Origin: Thermoanaerobacter sp049701115
Lineage (GTDB): Bacteria > Bacillota > Thermoanaerobacteria > Thermoanaerobacterales > Thermoanaerobacteraceae
DNA: 64,000 nucleotides
NCBI RefSeq assembly: GCF_049701115.1
Contig: NZ_JBNATX010000002.1
Span: forward strand, 115,408-179,407
Direction of reading: 5' to 3'
Part shown: positions 33,176 through 40,230 of the stretch, in pieces
How positions within the stretch are numbered: position 1 is the first letter of the stretch
How the letters are laid out: the number at the start of each line of letters is the position of its first letter
Position numbers and translations under genes: made by a program
The notes under the pieces: model-generated
The model's database searches: none
What the model was told of the DNA's origin: nothing
What the model saw: the letters and a program-made list of their open reading frames with translations, nothing else

Positions 33176-33832
33176 TTGGACATAAATGAAAGAGTGTACA
33201 TAGCTAAAAAAGACCCCTCTGAAAGAGAAAAGCTGATAGAAGAATATACCCCTTTTGTAATAAAGCAGGTCGCCTACTTCACAAATAAATATATTGAAGA
33301 AGAAAATAGCGATGAATTGAGTATTGGTCTACTAGCTTTTAATGAAGCAATAGACAGCTATGACATCTCAAAAGGTTCCTTTTTAAATTTTTCCAGCTTA
33401 ATCATAAAAAGACGAGTAATTGATTATTTGCGTCAAAATCAAAATACTTACTATCCTCTCGATGCATACCAAGAAAAAGAAATAGACCTTGAATTTGAAA
33501 ACAGAAAACTTGAGATTATATCTTTTGAAACATTGTTAAGACTTTATGACATTGAAATAAAAGACCTGGTAAAGCATTCTCCAAAACATAAGGAAACTAG
33601 AAAACTCGCTTTAAAAATTGCTCGCACAATATGTGAAAATGAACATCTTCTGACATATCTCAAAAAGACGAAAACCTTACCCGTAAAAGAATTAATAGAC
33701 CTCTTGAAAATAAGTCGTAAATCCATTGAAAAGTATAGAAAATATATAATAGCTCTTGTCATAATACTTTCCGAAGACCTGCCTATCCTCAAAGAATACA
33801 TAAACTTTGAAAGCGAGGTGGCGAAAACGTGA
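33176..33832 (+). CDS. sigI: RNA polymerase sigma-I factor
   Basis: This is an alternative sigma factor of the SigI group, which responds to heat in Bacillus and to polysaccharides in C. thermocellum. The protein of about 218 residues has a region 2-like N-terminal part (FVIKQVAYFT, the acidic SDELSIGLLAFNEAIDSYD, KGSFLNFSSLIIKRRVIDYLR) and a C-terminal helix-turn-helix (LPVKELIDLLKISRKSIEKY). The start could be TTG 33176 or GTG 33167; TTG is preferred because AGTGGGGTGG lies five bases before it. It overlaps rsgI by four bases. Confidence 0.88.
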   Translation: MDINERVYIAKKDPSEREKLIEEYTPFVIKQVAYFTNKYIEEENSDELSIGLLAFNEAIDSYDISKGSFLNFSSLIIKRRVIDYLRQNQNTYYPLDAYQEKEIDLEFENRKLEIISFETLLRLYDIEIKDLVKHSPKHKETRKLALKIARTICENEHLLTYLKKTKTLPVKELIDLLKISRKSIEKYRKYIIALVIILSEDLPILKEYINFESEVAKT

Positions 33833-34674
33833 AAGCCATAGTAATAAAAAAAGAACGGAACAAAGCATATCTTTTGACAGAAGAGGGACAGTTCATAACC
33901 TCTAAAAAATTCCAAAAAGCAGAAGTAGGTGAAACAGTAGAAATAGTTTCTACCTCAATCGTTTCTCCCTCCATGGTAAAACTTTTATTAGCCGCCTCTA
34001 TAATAATAGCTCTTATTGCATCCTTGCTAACCTTTAAAGCTTCAGAAGTATACGCATATGTCTACATGAAAAATCCCAATATAAAAGCAGCTATCGACAA
34101 AAATGGAAAAATTATTTCTATTACACCAATGGATGACGAATCCAAAAAAATTTTGAATAAAATATCCTATAAAGGATTAGATATTTCGACTTTTATACAA
34201 AAAACCATAGAAGAGTCAGAAAAAATGGGGTTTTTGCAAGAAAATGATAAAATAGTCATCACCACAATACCTATAAAAGATACAAAAAATGTAAACGAGG
34301 TAGAAAAAAAGGTAAAAGAGGCTGTACAGAACATTCAAAAATCTCAAAAAGCTTTAAAGTTTGAAATCAATGAAAAAGAAACAAAAGAACAGTTAAAAGA
34401 AAATAAAGATAAAAAGCAAATAAAAAATTCTGACCTTCCCGTCAAAATAACCAACACAGCACCTGAAGACAAACAGAAAAAAAATGAAGAAAAACAGAAG
34501 ATAAAGATAGAAAAACCTGCAAAAGTAACTATCCCTGATAAAGAACTTCAAGAGAAAAATGAGAAAAAAACTCAAGAAAAAATTAAAGACAAACAAAAGA
34601 ACAAATCGGAAGATGAAGACAATGAACATCAAAATGAAAATAAAGCGAAAAAGGATAAGAAAAATAATGATTAA
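33829..34674 (+). CDS. rsgI: Anti-sigma-I factor RsgI
   Basis: RsgI holds sigma-I inactive at the membrane. The 281-residue protein has an N-terminal cytoplasmic anti-sigma domain (about residues 1-45), one membrane helix (about 50-68), and the RsgI outer domain with MKNPNIKAAIDKNGKI. In this family autocleavage occurs at an Asn-Pro bond; Asn82-Pro83 is the candidate. The last 100 residues are extremely rich in Lys, Glu, Gln and Asn and look disordered. There is no carbohydrate-binding module as in C. thermocellum RsgIs. The GTG start follows GAGGTGG and overlaps sigI. Confidence 0.87.
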   Translation: MKAIVIKKERNKAYLLTEEGQFITSKKFQKAEVGETVEIVSTSIVSPSMVKLLLAASIIIALIASLLTFKASEVYAYVYMKNPNIKAAIDKNGKIISITPMDDESKKILNKISYKGLDISTFIQKTIEESEKMGFLQENDKIVITTIPIKDTKNVNEVEKKVKEAVQNIQKSQKALKFEINEKETKEQLKENKDKKQIKNSDLPVKITNTAPEDKQKKNEEKQKIKIEKPAKVTIPDKELQEKNEKKTQEKIKDKQKNKSEDEDNEHQNENKAKKDKKNND

Positions 34675-34688
34675 AGAGGTGAAAAACC

Positions 34689-35915
34689 ATGTCAAAATAC
34701 TTAAAAATCCTTGTGTTCACCATGGTAGTATCTCTTATCTTCCCCGTATTTGGCTTTGCAAAAGTTCAGCCTTCTTTCTCCTTTGATGACATAAAGGAGT
34801 ATCAATGGGCAATAAAAGCAGTTGAAAAAATGCACGCCAAAGGCGTAATAAAAGGAGTAGGGGATAAGAAATTTGCTCCCTCAAAGCCGGTCACCCATTT
34901 GGAAGCCCTTGCCCTTATTCTGCGCACTTTGGGATATGAAGGAAAAACAGCAACACTTCCCAAAGAATATAAAGGCAACATACCATCGTGGGGAAAAGAT
35001 TTTATAGGATTAGCCTATGAAAAAGGGTTATTGACTACAGAGGACTTAAAAACTTTTAACCCGAATAAAGATGCAAAAAGATATGAAATAGCAAAATATC
35101 TGATAAGGGCTCTGGGATTTGAAAAGGAAGCAATGCTTAATATGGATAAGGACCTTCCTTATAAAGATTGGAAAGCTGTTCCAAAGAGTGCAAAAGGATA
35201 CATGTACATTGCTGTCAAGGAAGGCCTAATCGTAGGCGATGGCAAAAATTTGAAGCCAAATGACCCTGTAAAAAGAATAGAAATGGCTGTAATACTAGAA
35301 AGGCTGGACGAAAAAATAGGAAAAGATGCTTATTCTGGCAAAGAAGTTATAGGCACGGTATATCAAGTAGACCAGAATTCAATTACAGTAAAGGTAGGAA
35401 CTACACTTAAAACCTATACTGTGATTAAAAATGCTCCTGTATTTGATGGAAATGAATATCTGACAATTAACTCTTTAAAAGAGGGCTATAGAGTGAGATT
35501 GATATTAGATGAAAAAAACAATATAATATTCATAGAGATATTAGACAAAAATGGTGAGGAAGTGATTGCCATTCAATTAGAGAAGCCTTCACCTATTCCG
35601 CAAAGCATTTTAAACATTATTGAAACCATAAAAGAGACCCAAAGCGTGAAACTAGTAGAAGATAATGGCATCTATTATTTAATTGCAACACGCGGTATGA
35701 TGCGAACTGGCGGCTACAGCATCTTTATAGACAAGGCAGAGATAATAAAAGACGCCGGTAAAACTGTCCTTAAGGTAGAGATAAAATATCAAAATCCCCC
35801 TGAAAATGCTATTGTTACTCAGGTAATTACCTACCCTTATGACGTAAAGATGTTTAAATACGAAGGAAAAATCGACAAAATAGATACTTCCATAAAATAT
35901 TCCATAGCTCCTTAG
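34689..35915 (+). CDS. S-layer homology protein with PrcB-like C-terminal domain
   Basis: This is an exported protein of 408 residues: signal peptide (about 1-24), three SLH repeats that anchor to secondary cell-wall polymer (about residues 30-210), a small beta domain (about 215-300), and a C-terminal domain with RGMMRTGGYSIFIDKAE and QVITYPYDVKMFKYEG that resembles PrcB_C. It is 14 bp after rsgI with AAAGAGGTG before the ATG, so it is the third gene of the sigI operon. Sigma-I may thus adjust the cell surface. The exact role is unknown. A palindromic element starts at its stop codon. Confidence 0.82.
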   Translation: MSKYLKILVFTMVVSLIFPVFGFAKVQPSFSFDDIKEYQWAIKAVEKMHAKGVIKGVGDKKFAPSKPVTHLEALALILRTLGYEGKTATLPKEYKGNIPSWGKDFIGLAYEKGLLTTEDLKTFNPNKDAKRYEIAKYLIRALGFEKEAMLNMDKDLPYKDWKAVPKSAKGYMYIAVKEGLIVGDGKNLKPNDPVKRIEMAVILERLDEKIGKDAYSGKEVIGTVYQVDQNSITVKVGTTLKTYTVIKNAPVFDGNEYLTINSLKEGYRVRLILDEKNNIIFIEILDKNGEEVIAIQLEKPSPIPQSILNIIETIKETQSVKLVEDNGIYYLIATRGMMRTGGYSIFIDKAEIIKDAGKTVLKVEIKYQNPPENAIVTQVITYPYDVKMFKYEGKIDKIDTSIKYSIAP

Positions 35916-36050
35916 AAAAGGGCTGTAGTTTGTTGACAAAATTTTTTCTTAATTTAAGTGGCATTTTGTGTTAAAGCTTGTAAGCCACATTTACGCACAA
36001 AATGCCACTTCGTTTTTTGTCAACATGCATTAAGCTCTTAGAAAAAGGCT
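35911..36050. mobile_element. Palindromic insertion element, copy 3 (112 bp)
   Basis: The flanks are CTTAGAAAAGGGCT (35911-35924) and CTTAGAAAAAGGCT (36037-36050), a 14-bp direct repeat with one mismatch; the left one contains the stop codon of the SLH gene. The element has terminal TGTTGACAAAA/TTTTGTCAACA and the core inverted repeat AAGTGGCATTTTGTG (35956-35970) with CACAAAATGCCACTT (35996-36010). It lacks the GC-rich core of copy 1. A T-run after the core on the plus strand could end transcription of the sigI operon. Confidence 0.7.
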
Positions 36051-36084
36051 AAATTTTTGATAAAAATTTTGTGGAAATAGCCGA

Positions 36085-36113
36085 TTGATTAAATCGTTTA
36101 ATTGATGTACTAT
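36085..36113 (+). promoter_or_regulatory. Promoter of the HPr-like gene
   Basis: TTGATT (36085-36090) and TACTAT (36108-36113) are separated by 17 bp, with the ATG about 30 bp downstream after AAAGGGGAGG. Confidence 0.6.
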
Positions 36114-36144
36114 GGTTACTAGATTGAAAGGGGAGGAATTACAT

Positions 36145-36387
36145 ATGAAAGAAATAAAAGTAAAACTTACTACTATCGAAAGTGTAAAGCGGTTTGTAGA
36201 AAAAACTTCAAAATATCCATTTGAAATTGACGTAGTTTCTGGAAGATATGTAATTGATGCCAAATCCATAATGGGGCTTTTTAGCTTAAATTTAGAACAT
36301 ACACTCACAGTCGTAGCTCACACTGACAACCAAGAAGAACTAAAAAAATTAGAAGAGGATTTAAAGGAATTTTCAGTACAAAACTAA
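36145..36387 (+). CDS. HPr-family protein lacking the catalytic histidine
   Basis: The 80-residue protein has the length and fold pattern of HPr. The regulatory region is conserved: VIDAKSIMGLFSL, with Ser41 equivalent to the Ser46 phosphorylated by HPr kinase. The usual GLHARPA segment with His15 is replaced by TTIESVKRFVE, so it cannot carry PTS phosphate. That is the arrangement of Crh in Bacillus, an HPr paralogue that works only in catabolite regulation. The ATG follows AAAGGGGAGG. It stands alone with its own promoter and terminator. HPr family is likely; a Crh-like role is inference. Confidence 0.75.
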   Translation: MKEIKVKLTTIESVKRFVEKTSKYPFEIDVVSGRYVIDAKSIMGLFSLNLEHTLTVVAHTDNQEELKKLEEDLKEFSVQN

Positions 36388-36409
36388 AAAAGGGGGATAA
36401 CCCCTTTTT
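36386..36409. terminator. Bidirectional terminator
   Basis: AAAAAGGGG-GATAA-CCCCTTTTT lies between the convergent HPr-like gene and the 36408 gene and overlaps the stop codons of both. A-run and T-run on either side make it usable in both directions. Confidence 0.75.
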
Positions 36410-37388
36410 AATGTATTATAGGCGGTGGAGTTGGCTCTATAGGCACTGCAATTTGGCCCGTTTTTGCATCTATGTGCATAAGCCAATAGCCTTCATCTTT
36501 CGGACCTCTAAAGCCTTCTTTAACCGGTTTCCATACTACAAAACCTGTCATACCAGCAAAAGGTTGATCAGAAAGGGTAAAAAAGCCTGGCATCCCGTAA
36601 ACTATGTACTTTAAATCCCCTTTTTCATCTTTTACAAAACCAACAAGATAGTGATCAAAGCTTCCCTCTTTGTAACCAGTCTTTACCTTCCACCACCTGT
36701 AACCTTCCAGATTCCTTTCAAAGGGTTGTATTTCTTCTAAGAAATTTACTATGTTGTTTACATATTCTTTTAAGTATTTTATATAATCGACCTCTTCCGA
36801 TATAGTTTCCCCTTCATCTTTTTTTACTTCTAATACTTCTTTACTAACTTCAACTTCTTTATCTTCTCCAATTTCTTTGTAATCAATTTCCGAATCTGGG
36901 AAAACCTTAACTTCTTTACCCTCAATTGTTCCCTCTTCATGGGTTTCATTTTCTTCAATCCCCTTTTTGATCAAATGTTTCCTATAGGCACTCTTCCAGC
37001 TGGAGTTTTTCCTGTTGATTTGTGAAGCAAGGGGCACTAAAAATTTTTCTCCATCATATGCCTCCACCAGAATAACAGCAAACTCCTCCCATTTAATTCC
37101 ACTACCTTTTACATCTTCCACTTCAAAGGACCACTCCCCTCCACCTCTCCCCTTGTCATCTACTTTTAGTGCCCCGAAATCTACTAAAACTGTATCTCCA
37201 TTTAATTTCAATAGCTTTAGGTTGTAAGAAAAAGCGGGATTCAAGTTTTGGAGAGCAGCAGTTATTCTCCCTCTATTACCTTTAAATTCTAACTTTACAT
37301 ACCCCGATACTTCCTTTCCCCCAAAAGAACAGCCCTTATCTTCCGGATTCAATACCACATAAGACCTTTTATATATGTTCACTGGCAT
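36408..37388 (-). CDS. Protein of unknown function with acidic linker
   Basis: The 326-residue protein has no signal peptide or membrane helix. Residues 1-125 form one domain with many beta-like stretches. Residues 135-205 are a Glu/Lys-rich linker. The C-terminal domain (about 205-326) has YRWWKVKTGYKEGSFDHYL, YIVYGMPGFFTL and GYWLMHIDAKTGQ, a pattern I associate with uncharacterised proteins of spore-forming clostridia. The Pro-rich end is EPTPPPIIH. The start is the ATG eight bases after GGGGG. It is alone between ksgA and the HPr-like gene. A spore-coat or regulatory role is possible but not shown. Confidence 0.6.
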   Translation of the reverse strand: MPVNIYKRSYVVLNPEDKGCSFGGKEVSGYVKLEFKGNRGRITAALQNLNPAFSYNLKLLKLNGDTVLVDFGALKVDDKGRGGGEWSFEVEDVKGSGIKWEEFAVILVEAYDGEKFLVPLASQINRKNSSWKSAYRKHLIKKGIEENETHEEGTIEGKEVKVFPDSEIDYKEIGEDKEVEVSKEVLEVKKDEGETISEEVDYIKYLKEYVNNIVNFLEEIQPFERNLEGYRWWKVKTGYKEGSFDHYLVGFVKDEKGDLKYIVYGMPGFFTLSDQPFAGMTGFVVWKPVKEGFRGPKDEGYWLMHIDAKTGQIAVPIEPTPPPIIH

Positions 37389-37457
37389 TTTCAAATCCCC
37401 CTCATTTTCACTAAAATACCTCTGGCACTACATATTATGAAATGAGGGAAAATATTA

Positions 37458-38264
37458 TTACTTTTTCGTAAGAAAGTAAAGAGCATTTGCTAAATCTGCA
37501 AACTGCTCTATTGAGAGGATTTCTCCTCTTACTTGAGGAGAAATTTTTGCTACTAGAAAAGCCTTATCTAAAATCTCTTTTGGAAATCCAAGGACTTTTA
37601 AAGAATTAGATAAAAATTTTCTCCTCTGTCCAAAAGCGGCTCTAACCACATTAGAAAAGAGTTTTTCATCCTTTACATCTACCAATGGCTTGTCATATAT
37701 TTTTAATTTCAAAAGAGTAGACTCTACTTTTGGAGGAGGAACAAAGACCTTCGGCGAAAGATTAAACAGTATCTCTGGTTTGGCTTTGAAATTTACAAAA
37801 ATAGTAAGCATCCCATAATCCTTCGTACCGGGCTTAGCGCATATTCTCTCTGCTACTTCTTTCTGAACGAGTATAGTCATCTCTTTTACTAATTTGCATT
37901 CAATCATTTTCATTATTATAGGGGAAGTTATGTAATAAGGGAGGTTAGCCACTACTTTAAAAGGCTTCCCTTCAAAATGCTCTTCGGAAACCTTATAAAG
38001 GTCTACTTCAAGTATATCCTCATTTATTATGACCAGGTTTTCATACATTTTCAATTTTTCTTTTGTCAATTCAAATAATTCCTTATCTATCTCGAAAGAT
38101 ACTACTTTTTTAACCTTTCTTGCAAGCTCTTCCGTTAAGCCTCCGTGGCCGGTACCCACTTCTAAAACAAAATCCTGCTCTCCTACCCCTGAAGCTTTTA
38201 CAATTTTAGAAAGCAGATTTCTGTCAAATATGAAATTTTGTCCCCATTTCTTCTTTGCCTTCAT
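37458..38264 (-). CDS. rsmA: 16S rRNA dimethyladenosine transferase KsgA
   Basis: KsgA dimethylates two adjacent adenosines near the 3' end of 16S rRNA. The 268-residue protein has the GQNFIFDRNLL N-terminus, SAM motif LEVGTGHGGLTEELA, catalytic NLPYYIT and the C-terminal VFVPPPKVEST and AAFGQRRKFLSNSL. The ATG follows GAGGTGGAGAT. In B. subtilis the order is yabD-yabE-rnmV-ksgA; here rnmV is missing and ksgA follows yabE directly after a terminator. Confidence 0.97.
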   Translation of the reverse strand: MKAKKKWGQNFIFDRNLLSKIVKASGVGEQDFVLEVGTGHGGLTEELARKVKKVVSFEIDKELFELTKEKLKMYENLVIINEDILEVDLYKVSEEHFEGKPFKVVANLPYYITSPIIMKMIECKLVKEMTILVQKEVAERICAKPGTKDYGMLTIFVNFKAKPEILFNLSPKVFVPPPKVESTLLKLKIYDKPLVDVKDEKLFSNVVRAAFGQRRKFLSNSLKVLGFPKEILDKAFLVAKISPQVRGEILSIEQFADLANALYFLTKK

Positions 38265-38274
38265 ATCTCCACCT

Positions 38275-38303
38275 CAAAAAATTAGGCAGGGGAATCCCTG
38301 CCT
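38275..38303 (-). terminator. Terminator after yabE-like gene
   Basis: On the minus strand, AGGCAGGG-ATTC-CCCTGCCT is followed by AATTTTTTG. The stem directly follows the stop codon of the yabE-like gene and precedes ksgA. Confidence 0.75.
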
Positions 38304-39319
38304 TATTGAAGAATGTAGACTTTGACGTATCTCCTACCCCAATTCCTAACTTCTTCTCGAGTAGGGAAATACACGTCAATTCGATTGCCCTTTATAGCCC
38401 CTCCAGTATCAGCTGCAATGCAAAAACCATATCCTTCCACGTATAATCTTGTTCCCAATGGTATGACCCTGGGGTCCACAGCGACTACTCCCCTTTTAGC
38501 CACCATCCCACTCGCCGTAATGCCATAATCGGGGTCTCCAGGTCTTTTACCCGTACTCTCTTCACTGCTATCATAAGCTGTTGCTAGCATTGTCTTGACT
38601 TCCCTGTATCTTATTACTTCTCCTCTAGAAGTAGTAAAAACCCCTATGGTCCCGACGCGCACAATTTGGGGAACGGGGTTTTTTATCACTTTTTCCTCTA
38701 TTACGTTTCTCGCCACTTCTTTCCCATTTTCATATGTTACCTTAATGAATCTTAGCTTTTTCCCCATTTCCCCTTGCTGTGCTATTCTGGTCTGGCCCCT
38801 TTCCATAGTATAGTCTTTTTCTGTCTTTGTATCATAAGGTATGTCTATTTCTTCAGTTATGACCTTTTCTGTAACTTTCGTTATGTCGATATACATGTAA
38901 GCGAACACCGGAGTATCCAAATCCATATTGATTTTATCTTGTGGCCCCAGTATTATCCCTTTTTCAAAAAGCAAGTCTTTTATCGTGGAAGCTGCTGAAT
39001 ATACATTTTCAAGTTTGCCACCAATATTTAACGTAACAGGTACTGCTCTTTTGATTGTAACTGTCATTCCATTTTTAAGCGGTGTATCAAGCGAAGGCAT
39101 AACTACATCTTCTTGTCTAAGTTCAATCCCTTTTTCCTTAAGCAAATCTCCAACCGTAGACGCAAATGTAGTTACAACTGTTTTTCTATTCTCATCCTGA
39201 AGGGTTATTTGCTTCCTCAAATTCCCATAGGCCAAAATGCCAAAGGCCCCAAAAGCGACTGCTACCAGTGTTACAAGGGCAACCGGCTTAAGTCGCCTTC
39301 TAAGGTCATCTGTCTCCAT
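38303..39319 (-). CDS. yabE: YabE-like cell-wall protein (DUF348, G5 and 3D domains)
   Basis: This is a Firmicute analogue of resuscitation-promoting factors, thought to cut or remodel peptidoglycan. The 338-residue protein has an N-terminal anchor helix (about residues 12-31), two DUF348 repeats (about 40-145), a G5 domain (about 145-225), and a C-terminal 3D domain ending with GFCIAADTGGAIKGNRIDVY, which contains the three conserved Asp residues. The ATG follows AGGAGGG. It has its own consensus promoter and terminator. The position between tatD and ksgA matches yabE of B. subtilis. Confidence 0.9.
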   Translation of the reverse strand: METDDLRRRLKPVALVTLVAVAFGAFGILAYGNLRKQITLQDENRKTVVTTFASTVGDLLKEKGIELRQEDVVMPSLDTPLKNGMTVTIKRAVPVTLNIGGKLENVYSAASTIKDLLFEKGIILGPQDKINMDLDTPVFAYMYIDITKVTEKVITEEIDIPYDTKTEKDYTMERGQTRIAQQGEMGKKLRFIKVTYENGKEVARNVIEEKVIKNPVPQIVRVGTIGVFTTSRGEVIRYREVKTMLATAYDSSEESTGKRPGDPDYGITASGMVAKRGVVAVDPRVIPLGTRLYVEGYGFCIAADTGGAIKGNRIDVYFPTREEVRNWGRRYVKVYILQ

Positions 39320-39364
39320 CCCATACCCTCCTGTTAAAAATTTGGTTTAGGGGAGTCGTAAGTA

Positions 39365-39393
39365 ATTTTAATTCAATTAAATCGATTTGTCAA
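39365..39393 (-). promoter_or_regulatory. Promoter of yabE-like gene
   Basis: On the minus strand, TTGACA (39388-39393) and TAAAAT (39365-39370) are separated by 17 bp, about 46 bp before the start codon. Confidence 0.75.
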
Positions 39394-39455
39394 ATTTTTA
39401 TACATGATTTTTCAGTTATGTAATTATTATACGCAATTTTCTCATTTTTGATACG

Positions 39456-40220
39456 TCAGGAGGGTAAATTAAAAAGCCTTATGGCATTTTGTGAGGTCCT
39501 CTCACATACTTCTTCATAGCTTATTTCTTTGATTTCAGCAATTTTTTGTGCAACAAACTTAACATAGCAGGGCTTGTTTCTTTTTCCTCTATAAGGCTCT
39601 GGGGTTAAATAGGGGCTATCTGTTTCAATCAAAAGCCATTCAAGAGGAGCCTCCTTTGCCACTTCTCTCACTTTTTTGGCATTCTTGAAAGTGACAGTCC
39701 CTGAAAGAGAAATATAAAAATTCATTTCTATAATTTCTTTAATCATCTGAGCATCTCCAGAATAACTGTGAAATACCCCCTTTAAATCCTTGGTCCACTC
39801 TTTTTTAAGGATAGCAAGGATATCTTGGTGTGCATCTCTATCATGAATTACAATCGGAAGTTTAAGCTTTTTGGCAAGTTGTATCTGTTTTACAAAAGCT
39901 TGAATTTGAAAATCTCTTGGAGGATCGTCATAATAATAATCCAATCCAATTTCTCCTATCGCCACCACTTTCTTCTCTAAGACTAATTTTTCTATTTCAT
40001 CTATTTTATCTATCTCTTTTTTTGCATCGTGAGGGTGAATTCCTACAGTCGCATATATAAAGTCGTAGTTTTGAGCGAGCTCAATGGATTTTTTAGAAGT
40101 CAATATATTGGACCCCACATTTATCAAAAATGTGAGGTCCCTCTTACACTCCTCAATTACTTTCTCCCTGTCACTCTCATACTTTTCATCTTCAAGATGA
40201 GCGTGAGAATCTATAAGCAA
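39456..40220 (-). CDS. tatD: TatD-family metal-dependent DNase
   Basis: TatD enzymes are metal-dependent hydrolases with DNase activity. The protein of 254 residues has the metal motifs DSHAHLEDEKY, GIHPHDA, IGEIGLDYYYD, PIVIHDRDAH, FHSYSGD and LIETDSPYL. The start is TTG at 40218-40220, eight bases after GAGG. It begins 10 bp after metG, so metG-tatD form one unit under the metG T-box. This order (metS-yabD) is conserved in B. subtilis. Confidence 0.93.
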   Translation of the reverse strand: MLIDSHAHLEDEKYESDREKVIEECKRDLTFLINVGSNILTSKKSIELAQNYDFIYATVGIHPHDAKKEIDKIDEIEKLVLEKKVVAIGEIGLDYYYDDPPRDFQIQAFVKQIQLAKKLKLPIVIHDRDAHQDILAILKKEWTKDLKGVFHSYSGDAQMIKEIIEMNFYISLSGTVTFKNAKKVREVAKEAPLEWLLIETDSPYLTPEPYRGKRNKPCYVKFVAQKIAEIKEISYEEVCERTSQNAIRLFNLPS

Positions 40221-40230
40221 TTTAATCACC

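Noticed and set aside
16859..36050. Three related repeats considered as a CRISPR array
   Set aside because: The copies are thousands of bases apart, differ in length and have inverted termini with flanking duplications; there is no regular spacer pattern and no cas gene.
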